Of a stretch of 64,000 nucleotides of DNA, positions 36,614 to 46,081 are shown piece after piece. Position 1 is the first letter of the stretch. Every line of letters starts with the position of its first letter. Below the pieces are notes generated by a model, which saw only the letters and a list, made by a program, of their open reading frames with translations, was not told the origin of the DNA and searched no databases. The stretch covers positions 1 through 64,000 of the forward strand of contig QCPZ01000007.1 of the NCBI GenBank assembly GCA_003212345.1. Direction: 5' to 3'. The position numbers and the translations under genes are program-made. The stretch comes from SAR116 cluster bacterium AG-447-A06. GTDB taxonomy: Bacteria > Pseudomonadota > Alphaproteobacteria > Puniceispirillales > Puniceispirillaceae.

Positions 36614-37897
36614 ATGAAAAAAAATACGCGGCAGTCAAAATCAAAATTTTATGCCCCACTCGCTGTTCTTGTTTTTTGTCTCTCGATGATTGCTGTCAGC
36701 CGCGGCATGGGCGAAACCTATGGTGTTTTTCTCTTACCCATCAGCGAAACCTTTCAATGGAACCGAGCAAGTGTGACATCAGTATTTTCGATTTACATGG
36801 TATCATTTGGCCTTGGTTCATTCTTGTCAGGCATTGTGTTTGACCGGCTTGGCCCAAAATTCAATTACATCATTGGCCTCTTGATGCTGGCAAGTTGTTA
36901 CGGCTTTGCGGGTCGATTGGAGTCTTTGCCAGCCTTTTGCCTAGTTGTTGGGGTGTGCGGGGGCGTTGGAAGCGCATTAGTCGGCATTGTGCCAACTCAA
37001 AGCTTAATTGCGCGTTGGTTCAAGCGGCGGCGAGCAGCGGCAATGTCAATCGCTTATTCCGGGCAGGGCCTCGGTGTCATGCTTTTGGCTCCGGCCGCTC
37101 AGATAGCGATTGATGCATATGGTTGGAAGGGGGCTTACGAGCTTGCGAGCTTGGGTTTTATCGGTTGTTTTACAATAATTTTACTAATGCCGTGGCGGCG
37201 CATTGCAAACGGGGCCATCACGCCTGCCGCCAGCCCATTGGCAAAAGATCGAGCCCTAAAGGACAAGGTTTTTGATCAAAACATCAAACCGGCCATCAAA
37301 GAATTATCACTGCGTGAGGCTATAAGGCGTCCGGAATTTTGGGGATTTTTTACTATTTTTGGCGCAACTGCGATCGCAGTTTTTGGTATTTCACTTCAAA
37401 CTGTTGCATATCTTATCGATCAAGGCTTCAAGCCGGTTTTTGCGGCATTTTCATTTGGCCTGATTGGGATGCTGACTATTGCGGGCATTGCAATCACTGG
37501 CATTCTCGCAGATCGGTTTCCAAGGCATATTATTGCCACTTGCAGTTACGGCCTTACAGTGCTCGGTGTCATCGCTTTAGCTTGCTTGCAGGTCCACCAA
37601 AGCGAGATTCTTTTGGCAATTTTCATTGTTTGTTTTGGGCTTTCGGCTGGAGCTCGCGGCCCCATAATCACCACTCAAATGGCTGAGCTTTTTGCAGGAC
37701 GCGGGTTAGCCTCTATTTTTGGAGCTACTGGTGTTGGGAATGGATGCGGTGCCGCAATTGGTGCTTTTTTGGCCGGGCTTAGCTACGACATTACGGGAGG
37801 TTACTCTTTTGGGTTTTTTGTCAGCTTGATATTCCTTTGCATCGGAATGTCAATGTTTTGGGTGATTCCAGGCATCAAGAACAACAGAATTAAATAA
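36614..37897 (+). CDS. MFS transporter (oxalate/formate or MCT-like)
   Basis: About 427 residues from ATG 36614; an upstream in-frame start exists at 36575 and neither has a good ribosome site. Twelve membrane helices. RGMGETYGVFLLPISETFQWNR at the start and IVFDRLGPK between helices 2 and 3 are typical of MCT-type carriers. It heads a same-strand run with two CoA-transferases, a DsbA-like isomerase and a GST, so it probably imports the carboxylate that this unit consumes. Substrate not readable from sequence. Confidence 0.83.
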   Translation: MKKNTRQSKSKFYAPLAVLVFCLSMIAVSRGMGETYGVFLLPISETFQWNRASVTSVFSIYMVSFGLGSFLSGIVFDRLGPKFNYIIGLLMLASCYGFAGRLESLPAFCLVVGVCGGVGSALVGIVPTQSLIARWFKRRRAAAMSIAYSGQGLGVMLLAPAAQIAIDAYGWKGAYELASLGFIGCFTIILLMPWRRIANGAITPAASPLAKDRALKDKVFDQNIKPAIKELSLREAIRRPEFWGFFTIFGATAIAVFGISLQTVAYLIDQGFKPVFAAFSFGLIGMLTIAGIAITGILADRFPRHIIATCSYGLTVLGVIALACLQVHQSEILLAIFIVCFGLSAGARGPIITTQMAELFAGRGLASIFGATGVGNGCGAAIGAFLAGLSYDITGGYSFGFFVSLIFLCIGMSMFWVIPGIKNNRIK

Positions 37898-37959
37898 TTT
37901 TTGTAATTTTCATAAATATCTGATTGGGTTTTCAAAGAGACAGTAAAATAGGAAACAAA

Positions 37960-39177
37960 ATGGCTGATGACCCCAATAATGAAAAGGCACTTCACGGAAT
38001 AAAGGTGCTTGATTTAACCAGATTTCTATCAGGCCCACAAACGACCCTTTTTTTGGCTGCACTGGGTGCAGAAGTTGTTAAAATTGATGATCCCAAACTG
38101 GGTGATCCTGTCGCAAATTCACCACCATTTTTTGGCAAGAATGGTGTATCAATGTCACAAAATTCAGCGACCGACGTGGGCATCGCGTACTTAAAGCGAG
38201 CCAGATCAAAAAAATCCATTGAATTAGACCTAAAGAATGCCCAAGACCTCGATCTATTCAAAAAATTAGTCAAAAAGGCAGATATTATTGTGGAGAATTT
38301 TAGATTTGGAGTTACGCAACGGCTCGGTATTGATTACGAGCATTTGAAATCAATTAATCCAACTATAATTTATTGCTCAATCACTGGTTACGGAACTACA
38401 GGCCCCGCTGCAAACAAAAAAGCTTTTGACGCAACTGTCCAAGCAGCAGCCGGATTAATGAGCGTGACTGGCGACCCCGAGGGCCCTTCAATGAAAATTG
38501 GCTCATCAATGGGCGACACGATTGCAGGCACATTCGCTTTTTCTGCTATTTTAGCGAGTTTGCTGCGGCGCGCAAAGACTGGCGTTGGCGAATTCATAGA
38601 TGTTTCAATGACAGATTGCTTGATAGCTTTGCTTTATGATGAGCCTTGGGATTGTTATGACACATTGGGGCTAAGCAAAAGACAAGGGAATCGTATAATG
38701 CGATTTTCACCCTTCAATTGCTATCGAGCAAAGGACGGTGAGGTCGTCCTGGGTGCTGCTTCAGAAAAAGAATGGGATGATATCCTTGAAATGATTGATC
38801 AGGAGGACATCAAATATCTCAGCAAGCTCTCGAGTGTCAGCGACCGTATTCAAAACAACCAAGAAGTTGATGCTTTGATGAGTGCTTGGACATCTAAGCA
38901 TAGTGTCAGAGAAATAGTGGATTTATGTGATGCCTATGGAGTTTCGTGCAGTCCAGTTAATGACGCTTCAAAAATATTGGATTGGGAACAGGTTGTGTCA
39001 CGAAACATTCTTACTCCGGTAAAACACTCTCATTTTTCAAGCAAGAGCGGGCCGTTGGCAGCAAACTTTCCAGTCAAATTTTCAAGTTCTGACGTATCGT
39101 TAAAGAAACCAGCACCGAAGCCAAACCAACACTTTGAGGAAATTATGAAAACGTGGCTCGGTGGTGAAATCAACTAA
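37960..39177 (+). CDS. Family III (CaiB/BaiF) CoA-transferase, first of the GST operon
   Basis: 405 residues from ATG 37960 (AGGA about 6 bases upstream). IKVLDLTRFLSGPQTTLFLAALGAEVVKID is the N-terminal block and D186 in SSMGDTIAG the catalytic Asp. It has a Lys-rich composition and an AT-rich coding sequence unlike the CoA-transferase at 31.2 kb. It lies 62 bases after the MFS gene and 37 before the DsbA-like gene. It would load CoA on the imported acid or move it off an intermediate. Confidence 0.86.
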   Translation: MADDPNNEKALHGIKVLDLTRFLSGPQTTLFLAALGAEVVKIDDPKLGDPVANSPPFFGKNGVSMSQNSATDVGIAYLKRARSKKSIELDLKNAQDLDLFKKLVKKADIIVENFRFGVTQRLGIDYEHLKSINPTIIYCSITGYGTTGPAANKKAFDATVQAAAGLMSVTGDPEGPSMKIGSSMGDTIAGTFAFSAILASLLRRAKTGVGEFIDVSMTDCLIALLYDEPWDCYDTLGLSKRQGNRIMRFSPFNCYRAKDGEVVLGAASEKEWDDILEMIDQEDIKYLSKLSSVSDRIQNNQEVDALMSAWTSKHSVREIVDLCDAYGVSCSPVNDASKILDWEQVVSRNILTPVKHSHFSSKSGPLAANFPVKFSSSDVSLKKPAPKPNQHFEEIMKTWLGGEIN

Positions 39178-39214
39178 GGTTTAATTAAACTTAAAAAAAT
39201 GAAAGGGGAGCATC

Positions 39215-39826
39215 ATGACTCAAAAACCGATAGTCAAGATGTATTCAGACTTCAAGAGCCCATATGCATATATCGCTTTTAAACCTGGAATGGAACTCAC
39301 CAACAAATACAATGTTGACATTAAATGGCGACCATTTCAGTTACGCCTCAAAGGCAAAGGGCAAAGAAGCATTTATTCTGAATGGAAAGTAAAATATTCT
39401 TACATGGATGCAAGGCGTCATGCGAACCGGCTTTACGATAAACAAATGCTTAGAGGCCCGCTCAAAGTTTTTGACACCACCCCCGCTCTGATTGGGAGTC
39501 TATTTGCCGAAAAGAAGAACCTGCTGCATAGCTATTGTACGAACGTTTTCGAGTCATTTTTCAAACGTGAGTTTGCCGCGGATGACTGTAATGAGGTGGC
39601 AGAATTATTGGAGACGCTTGGTTTGTCAAAGGATGAGTATCTTGACTTTTTGTCAAACGAAGGCAAGACACTTTTTGAACGTTGTCTTGAAGAAGCATCC
39701 GAGGATCAGATTTTTGGAGTTCCGATATTTATGTTCAATGGAGAACAGTTCTGGGGAGCCGATAGGATTTGGTTGCTTGAAGAGAGATTAACTGAGGCGG
39801 GCCTTACCAAAAGTAGTGAAAAATGA
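39215..39826 (+). CDS. DsbA-family thioredoxin-fold protein, 2-hydroxychromene-2-carboxylate isomerase-like
   Basis: 203 residues with a strong ribosome site (AGGGGAG). MYSDFKSPYAYIAFKPG contains S15-P16 in place of the CxxC of true DsbA, as in HCCA isomerases and kappa-class GSTs, where the Ser activates glutathione. IFGVPIFMFNGEQFWGADRI is the conserved cis-Pro and C-terminal block. No signal peptide, so cytosolic. The stop overlaps the GST start by four bases (ATGA). Probably a glutathione-dependent isomerase; the substrate is unknown. Confidence 0.82.
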   Translation: MTQKPIVKMYSDFKSPYAYIAFKPGMELTNKYNVDIKWRPFQLRLKGKGQRSIYSEWKVKYSYMDARRHANRLYDKQMLRGPLKVFDTTPALIGSLFAEKKNLLHSYCTNVFESFFKREFAADDCNEVAELLETLGLSKDEYLDFLSNEGKTLFERCLEEASEDQIFGVPIFMFNGEQFWGADRIWLLEERLTEAGLTKSSEK

Positions 39827-40524
39827 GTCGTACTAAAACAACTCTGTTTTTTTGGCCAACGCCAAACTGTTACAAAGTCAGCATCCTATTAGAAGAACTC
39901 GAGCTGGAGTATGAAGTCCACCCTATTCACATCGGAAAAGGTGAACAGTTTGATCATGAGTTCCTAGAAATTAGTCCACACGGCAAAGTTCCTGCTCTTA
40001 AGGAAGATACTGCTAATGGGAAAACACAAACAATATTCGAGTCTGGAGCTATTATGCTGTATTTAGCAGAAAAACATAACCAGTTACTTGGTGGCAAAAA
40101 AACAAACAAGCTGTCAGTAATTCAATGGCTAATGTTTCAGATGGCGAATATTGGCCCTATGCTTGGTCAGGCACATCATTTTAGGCATTATGCTAATGAG
40201 AATATTCAGTATGCAATCAATCGATATACGAATGAAGCTTCAAAAATATACGCTGTGCTCGATGCGCAGCTTGGAAAATCACAGTATATTGCGGGGGAGG
40301 ATTACAGTATCGCTGATATTGCAATTTACCCTTGGTTAAGACCACAAAAAATGCAAGGTCAAAACATATCCCATCACCCCAATATTCAGCGATGGTATAA
40401 TACAATGCGGGCACGACCCGCAATAAAGCGCGGACTTTTGGTGATGCATGACAAAGTTAGCAACATTAGAAAGAAACCAGTCGGTGATGCATGGAAAACT
40501 TTATTTGACCGTCAGTCAAACTAA
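39823..40524 (+). CDS. Glutathione S-transferase (YfcG/Ure2-like)
   Basis: 233 residues. The N-terminal thioredoxin domain has FFWPTPNCYKVSILLEEL (N15, C16 at the catalytic loop), SPHGKVPAL (cis-Pro) and ESGAIMLYLAEK (GSH gamma-Glu site). A helical C-terminal domain includes YSIADIAIYPWL, the conserved capping motif. The layout resembles nu-class GSTs such as YfcG, which act as GSH-disulfide oxidoreductases or GSH-adduct enzymes. Translationally coupled to the DsbA-like isomerase upstream. Confidence 0.87.
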   Translation: MSRTKTTLFFWPTPNCYKVSILLEELELEYEVHPIHIGKGEQFDHEFLEISPHGKVPALKEDTANGKTQTIFESGAIMLYLAEKHNQLLGGKKTNKLSVIQWLMFQMANIGPMLGQAHHFRHYANENIQYAINRYTNEASKIYAVLDAQLGKSQYIAGEDYSIADIAIYPWLRPQKMQGQNISHHPNIQRWYNTMRARPAIKRGLLVMHDKVSNIRKKPVGDAWKTLFDRQSN

Positions 40525-40552
40525 CCAACCCTAAAAAAGAAATGACCATGTC

Positions 40553-41806
40553 ATGACAAAAATGCTTTCCAAATACCGTGTACTCGATATCACTCAGTTT
40601 GTTGCTGGGCCAACGTCATCCCGAATAATGGCTGAGCTCGGCGCTGATGTAATCAAGGTTGAACTGTTTCCGACTGGTGATCATGCGCGACGATCCGGCC
40701 TTCAAGCCAAGAACAACAACCTTAAACAATGCACTCAAAGCACTTATTTTGCACAGCACAATCACTCAAAGCGTAGCATTGCATTAAACTTAAAATCAGA
40801 AAAAGGGCAATCAATTATAAAACAACTAGTAGAGCAATCCGATGTGTTAATCGAAAATTTTGCACCAGGCGTTATTGGCCGCATGGGTCTGTCATATGAC
40901 AAGGTAAAAGCAGTAAATCCAGAAATAATCATGTGTTCAATCTCTTTTGCTGGCCAACGGGGACCACTCTCAAAGGAGCCTGGATTCGATTACATGGCTG
41001 CCGCTTACGCCGGTATTACTGAGATGGTTGGGGAGAGTGATCGCCCTCCAAGCCAAGTGAGCATGGCAGTTGGAGACAGTGCCACTGGAATATCCGCCGC
41101 AATGGCTGTAATGGCCGCCTTGTTACACCGTGAACATACAGGCAAAGGTCAATACATAGACTGCTCACTCTTAGATACTTACCTTCAGATGCATGAGGAT
41201 TATATTCCGCGAGTTGGCATCCGAGGTGAAGCCGCTTTGCCAAAGCGCTCGGGCTCGCAACATCCTAATGGCGGCCCAACAGGCATTTTTGACTGTGGCG
41301 ACGGCACTTTCATACAAATGATGGTAATGCCATACCAATGGCCTAGACTTACAGAAGCAATTCAAATGCCCGAATTAATGAATGACCCAAGATTTGACTC
41401 GCCACGGCAACGCCGAGAAAACAAGTTTGATTTGCAAAACATAATTGAAAAGTGGATGAAAAGCATTGGTTGCCGTGACAAGATTCTTGAAATCCTGAGG
41501 AAGACACGGGTGCCAGTTGCACCAGTATTGACGTTACAAGAGGCAATTTCACATCCCCACGCGACTAAGCGAGGAGCAATACGTCATCTAGATGACCCAT
41601 TTATTGGTATATTTCCAATACCGGGCCAGCCACCTCTTTTTTCCGATTGGTCCTACAACAAGAGACTCAAGGCACCCCTATTGGGTGAGCATAATGAAGA
41701 GGTGCTCACAACTATTTGCGGAATGGAAAAAGAAGAAATATCAGAACTTATCAAGGATGGTGTAATCGTCTCAGACCCAACACTCCGTAACTCTTCGCAT
41801 GAATAA
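40553..41806 (+). CDS. Family III (CaiB/BaiF) CoA-transferase, second of the GST operon
   Basis: 417 residues. YRVLDITQFVAGPTSSRIMAELGADVIKVE is the N-terminal block and D175 in AVGDSATG the catalytic Asp. It lies 28 bases after the GST gene and closes the run. It differs from the first CoA-transferase of the unit, so the two probably handle different acids or form a heteromer. The coding DNA is AT-rich. It converges with the ThDP enzyme gene across 27 bases. Confidence 0.87.
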   Translation: MTKMLSKYRVLDITQFVAGPTSSRIMAELGADVIKVELFPTGDHARRSGLQAKNNNLKQCTQSTYFAQHNHSKRSIALNLKSEKGQSIIKQLVEQSDVLIENFAPGVIGRMGLSYDKVKAVNPEIIMCSISFAGQRGPLSKEPGFDYMAAAYAGITEMVGESDRPPSQVSMAVGDSATGISAAMAVMAALLHREHTGKGQYIDCSLLDTYLQMHEDYIPRVGIRGEAALPKRSGSQHPNGGPTGIFDCGDGTFIQMMVMPYQWPRLTEAIQMPELMNDPRFDSPRQRRENKFDLQNIIEKWMKSIGCRDKILEILRKTRVPVAPVLTLQEAISHPHATKRGAIRHLDDPFIGIFPIPGQPPLFSDWSYNKRLKAPLLGEHNEEVLTTICGMEKEEISELIKDGVIVSDPTLRNSSHE

Positions 41807-41833
41807 ATTTTGCCTATTATAGTACAAAAATAG

Positions 41834-43498
41834 TTATTTTTTTGCTTCTGTCAGACGACGCATTACTGGCGAAGCAATTTGATCGGAGATATGGAAATCC
41901 CACAATGCCGCTTTTTCACCAGAGACAAAGTCCTCAAAGGCTGCATCTAACTCTTCAAGATTGGTAAAGCTAACGCCGTCAAGACCAAAGCCGCGTGCCA
42001 CACTGGCGAGATCAGTTTGGCCAAAAGCCGCACCGGTTTCATCATGCCCATCAACGCGTAGTTTATGAATTTCTGATCCATAGGCTGCGTCATTCATCAC
42101 GATCATCAACAATTTGATTCCATGCCGTTTTATAGTTTCAAGCTCTTGTGCATGCATCAAAAAACCACCATCACCATCAATCAATACAACCTGTGTTTCA
42201 GGGCGGGCAGCTGCAACACCAATGGCATAGGATAACCCGTTTCCAATTGCGCCAAATTCTCGAATGGTCAAAAACGCATCAGCCGAACGGCCAGTCATAT
42301 GAGCCGAGTAATAAGAACAATGACCAGAAGAATTCACCATAAACCAGTCTTTGGGCAATTTTTGATCCAGCGCCTTGATCATCTGGCGCGGGTCAATCAC
42401 ATCAGGCGCTACCTGAAATGGCAGTGCATCCGGATATTCGGCAGCTTGCTGCTGTGCTGCCAATTCATCGCGCCATTCATGGCTACCTGAAGAGCAGCCC
42501 TTGATATCACCAAGAGCGTTCAAAATTGCATCAACACCAATTTTGGCATCCGCGCAAAGATGATGATGTGCTGCCACACGGCCTTGCTGATAAATGATAG
42601 GGTGCGTGTCAATATGCAGAATCTTAGCATTAGGATATAACCGGCCCGCGTCGGCAGAATGTGATGCGAGGCTCGTGCCGACAGCAATCACCAGGTCAGA
42701 CTCCAGGCAAGCCTCGCGCGCCGTATCAGAGGCAAAACCACCAACTACATTCAAGGAATGGATTGAGCGATGAAAAAGACCACGGGCTGGTAAACTCGTT
42801 AAAAGCACCGCGCCAATTTTATCGGCAAGGCGTATACAGGACGGGCCCGCATCGGCCAGCACGGCGCCTCGCCCTCCAATCAACACTGGCCTTTTTGCCT
42901 GCGCTACCACCGCCGTTACAGTATCCACAACTCCCGGATCAGGAAATACCTTGCCGACAGATGGAACGAAATCAGACGCCGCTTCAATGGTAAAGTTAAG
43001 ATTACCCCAATCACTTTCCTGTAGATCAAAAGGCATCCCAATCACAACTGGAGTCCCACTCATTTGGGTGCGGGAAAACGCATCCTGAATCTGACGGGTG
43101 ACCCGAGGCTTATGTAAAATCCTTACGTACTCGGCGCCACAAGCCGTTACAAACGGTGCTTGGTCAATTTCTTGATTATACCATGAAGCCCGCAATGGTG
43201 ATTCCCCGACAAATAGCACGAGCGGGATCCGTGCTCGTACGGCTGCGGAAAGGCCCGTCATTACTTGTGTTAGCCCAGGCCCGCATGTGACCGTGGCGAG
43301 GCCGGGCTGGCCTGTTACCCGTGCATAGGCCATAGCCATCGAGACGGCACAATGCTCATGCCGCGCATAGGTAAAAGACACGCCAAGATGGGCAAGCGCG
43401 CCAGCAAAGTGCATATTGCCATCGCCAAGCAGAGCAAAACAATGACCAACTCCCTGCGCCTTAATGGCTTTTGCCACAACATCATATGTTTTCATCAT
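41834..43498 (-). CDS. Thiamine-diphosphate-dependent enzyme, acetolactate synthase-like
   Basis: 554 residues with the three-domain ThDP decarboxylase fold. E48 in YARHEHCAVSMA is the cofactor-activating Glu. A central domain runs about 190-330, and the ThDP/Mg motif VVLIDGDGGFLMHAQELETI to VMND lies near 430-460. The sequence is not a close match to IlvB, oxalyl-CoA decarboxylase or sulfoacetaldehyde acetyltransferase as I know them. Likely a 2-oxoacid lyase or ligase of unknown substrate. A class III aminotransferase gene is divergent 242 bases away and may supply a 2-oxoacid. Confidence 0.82.
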   Translation of the reverse strand: MMKTYDVVAKAIKAQGVGHCFALLGDGNMHFAGALAHLGVSFTYARHEHCAVSMAMAYARVTGQPGLATVTCGPGLTQVMTGLSAAVRARIPLVLFVGESPLRASWYNQEIDQAPFVTACGAEYVRILHKPRVTRQIQDAFSRTQMSGTPVVIGMPFDLQESDWGNLNFTIEAASDFVPSVGKVFPDPGVVDTVTAVVAQAKRPVLIGGRGAVLADAGPSCIRLADKIGAVLLTSLPARGLFHRSIHSLNVVGGFASDTAREACLESDLVIAVGTSLASHSADAGRLYPNAKILHIDTHPIIYQQGRVAAHHHLCADAKIGVDAILNALGDIKGCSSGSHEWRDELAAQQQAAEYPDALPFQVAPDVIDPRQMIKALDQKLPKDWFMVNSSGHCSYYSAHMTGRSADAFLTIREFGAIGNGLSYAIGVAAARPETQVVLIDGDGGFLMHAQELETIKRHGIKLLMIVMNDAAYGSEIHKLRVDGHDETGAAFGQTDLASVARGFGLDGVSFTNLEELDAAFEDFVSGEKAALWDFHISDQIASPVMRRLTEAKK

Positions 43499-43740
43499 CT
43501 ATCACCACAAGAATTCAAAGACAATTTCCCAACGCCTGCTGCCTCCAAAAAGATGGGTTATTTTAAGTATTTCAATCCACTAGATAAGAATGCGGAGAAG
43601 ACAACTTGTCAAATCAAAATCAATCACTCAAATATAGTCTCTAAGCATCAGGTTTTCTAATCAATAGATTTCTTATTGATCTCTGACAATCTGCAGTTCA
43701 CGATTGTCTTTAACTTGCTTTTTACCAATCAGTTGCTCTG

Positions 43741-45135
43741 ATGGGCACCAGAACCATGACAGATAAAGTAATAAAACTTGATAAGAAGACATCCAAGCTA
43801 GAGAGCCATTGTTTCCCCCGTCACACCAAGGTAGTTCCGCCAGTGGCTGTCGAAGGCAGTGGTTGTTATCTGATAGATGCTGACGGTAAACAATATTTTG
43901 ACGGATCAAGTGGGGCTGCCGTATCTTGCCTTGGTCATGGAGATGCCGATGTCGCGGCGGCTATGAAAGAGCAGATTGACAAGCTGTCATTCGCTCATAC
44001 GGGCTTTTTCACATCAGAACCTGCCGAAGCTTTGGCCGACCTTCTAATTGCCAATGCACCGTTGGGCATTGATCGAGTTTATTTTGTATCAGGCGGGTCG
44101 GAGGCAGTTGAGGCAGCATTAAAGCTGGCGCGGCAATATTTTGTTGAAATTGGCGAGAGTAAAAGAACCCACATTATTGGCCGCAAACAAAGCTATCATG
44201 GCAATACCCTTGGGGCGCTGGCCGCTGGCGGCAATGCATGGCGACGCGAACAATTCGCCCCTTTGCTGTTTAGTGCCAGCCATATTGACACTTGTTATGC
44301 CTATCGCGGCAAGGCTGATAATGAGAGCTATTTCGACTATGGCCAGCGCATGGCCAATGAATTGGAGGGAGAAGTTCTACGGCTAGGGCCAGACAAAGTT
44401 ATGGCCTTTCTGGCAGAACCAGTAATAGGGGCAACGCTTGGTGCGGTCGCTGCCGAAGATGGCTACTTCACTCGCATCCGTGAAATCTGTGATCAGTATG
44501 GTGTGCTTTTAATACTAGATGAGGTGATGTGCGGCATGGGTCGAACTGGGTCTTTGTTTGCTTGTAATCACGATCCAGTACGACCCGATATTATTACTAT
44601 TGCCAAGGGGCTAGGCGCCGGTTATCAACCGATTGGGGCGACGCTCTGTAGCAAAAATATTTTTGATGCTATCGAAGCGGGGAGCGGCTTTTTTCAGCAT
44701 GGCCACACCTATCTTGCACATCCTGTTGCCTGCGCAGCATCGTTTGCGGTGCTGACCAAAATCATTAACCAGAATTTGCCTGCCCGTTCCAGAAAAATGG
44801 GCGATATGCTAAAAGATGCTTTGCGGCAAAAATTTGGCCAACACCCATTTATTGGTGACATCCGAGGTCGCGGTCTTTTCATCGGCATCGAATTTGTGGC
44901 GGACCGCGAGCAGAAAACGCCATTCGATCCCTCCAATGGAATTAATCGCAGGGTCAAGGCAGCCACTTTTGATGCTGGTTTGTTGTGCTACCCAATGGGC
45001 GGGACAATCGATGGCAAGAAAGGTGATCATCTATTGCTAGCACCGCCATTGATCATGGAAGCTGGGCATATCGAGGAAATCACCAATAAGCTGGAAATTG
45101 GTTTCCAAAAAGTGTTCGACTCTACAGAGCCCTAA
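43741..45135 (+). CDS. Class III (omega/diamine type) PLP aminotransferase
   Basis: 464 residues (ATG 43756 is an alternative start). FVSGGSEAVEAALKLARQYF and GRKQSYHGNTLGALAAGG bind PLP phosphate. LLILDEVMCGMGRTG carries the ring-nitrogen Asp and ITIAKGLGAGYQPIGA the Schiff-base Lys K289. It transfers amino groups between an amine or omega-amino acid and a 2-oxoacid; the partner is unknown. It overlaps the convergent hydrolase gene by 14 bases and is divergent from the ThDP enzyme. Confidence 0.88.
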   Translation: MGTRTMTDKVIKLDKKTSKLESHCFPRHTKVVPPVAVEGSGCYLIDADGKQYFDGSSGAAVSCLGHGDADVAAAMKEQIDKLSFAHTGFFTSEPAEALADLLIANAPLGIDRVYFVSGGSEAVEAALKLARQYFVEIGESKRTHIIGRKQSYHGNTLGALAAGGNAWRREQFAPLLFSASHIDTCYAYRGKADNESYFDYGQRMANELEGEVLRLGPDKVMAFLAEPVIGATLGAVAAEDGYFTRIREICDQYGVLLILDEVMCGMGRTGSLFACNHDPVRPDIITIAKGLGAGYQPIGATLCSKNIFDAIEAGSGFFQHGHTYLAHPVACAASFAVLTKIINQNLPARSRKMGDMLKDALRQKFGQHPFIGDIRGRGLFIGIEFVADREQKTPFDPSNGINRRVKAATFDAGLLCYPMGGTIDGKKGDHLLLAPPLIMEAGHIEEITNKLEIGFQKVFDSTEP

Positions 45136-46081
45136 TCCAAGCCAGCATCTCGTCAACGGCAATTTGGGTTTGAGCGGGTGAGACGATATCACCAGCGATT
45201 ATATGCGCATAAATATCGTCCGATGCCTGCAAATCCACCATTACGGTCTTATTCGGTCCGCCCCATTTTTTGGCAAATTCCGCAATTTTTTCAGCCACCA
45301 CCACTTGATCTTTTGGGCTGTAGTAAAATAGAGCTGGCACATCCACCTCAGCAAAATCCAAATCATCAACAGCTTTTACTAGCGCTGCCATTGGCATTAG
45401 TGCAATCGTTGGATAATCAGTTGTCCAATAGCGGGCGTGAAGATCGTTCCGTGGAACGGTTTGCTGCCAGTCACCAATTACAAGCGGCACCCAATGTCGC
45501 GCAAATGGCCATGTCAAAAGCGTTGCTGCCCTGTTGTTAATAGCGAAATTTGGTGAAATGAAAATAAACCCAGCAATATTTTTTATCGCGGCTTTGTCTT
45601 TCGCTAACGCTGCCGTCAATGTGCCACCAGTAGACGTTCCCATAACAATCAGTCTCTGGCCGATTGCAGTTCCAACTTTCATTGCTTCACTAACATCACG
45701 CATCCAGTGATCTATGCTGGCCTCAGCCAACGCATCTGCACTGCGGCCATGGCCGGTTAACCGCGCCAGATATAAATTAGCCCCAAGAGCTTTTGCCACC
45801 CTATCAGGAACCGGGCGAATTTCTTGAGATGTTGCCGTGAATCCATGAAGATAGACAATCGACAATGGTGTTCTAATGCCTGGCTCTTTTGCCCAAATAA
45901 CCTGTTTCTGAACACCCACAACGACGTCATCAAACTGCTGTTCCCGTGTAGCAAGGTAGGCATCAACATCACTACCAACTCGAATCTGGTCAGGGTCAAT
46001 AGTAAGATCAACGGGCTCACGCGGCGCAAATAACCACACCAACGCCAACAGCCCAACAAAGCCCAGCAGATAAAATCTCAC
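45122..46081 (-). CDS. Membrane-anchored alpha/beta hydrolase (lysophospholipase-like)
   Basis: 319 residues. One N-terminal membrane helix (about 3-20) anchors it. The hydrolase fold has VYLHGFTATSQE (oxyanion strand), LTGHGRSADAL and the nucleophile elbow GTSTGG with S150. Acid and His are likely in the VPALFYYSPKDQVV and ASDDIYAHII segments. Probably an esterase facing the periplasm; substrate unknown. The end overlaps the aminotransferase gene tail-to-tail. Confidence 0.82.
   Translation of the reverse strand: MRFYLLGFVGLLALVWLFAPREPVDLTIDPDQIRVGSDVDAYLATREQQFDDVVVGVQKQVIWAKEPGIRTPLSIVYLHGFTATSQEIRPVPDRVAKALGANLYLARLTGHGRSADALAEASIDHWMRDVSEAMKVGTAIGQRLIVMGTSTGGTLTAALAKDKAAIKNIAGFIFISPNFAINNRAATLLTWPFARHWVPLVIGDWQQTVPRNDLHARYWTTDYPTIALMPMAALVKAVDDLDFAEVDVPALFYYSPKDQVVVAEKIAEFAKKWGGPNKTVMVDLQASDDIYAHIIAGDIVSPAQTQIAVDEMLAWIRAL

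Noticed and set aside
37960-41806. The two CoA-transferases as a split DddD DMSP CoA-transferase/lyase
   Set aside because: DddD is one long protein with two CaiB domains. Here the two proteins are separated by a GST and an isomerase gene and resemble ordinary CaiB/BaiF enzymes.
41834-45135. Taurine pathway pair (Xsc and Tpa)
   Set aside because: The ThDP protein lacks the Xsc N-terminal pattern I know, and no taurine transporter or phosphotransacetylase is nearby.
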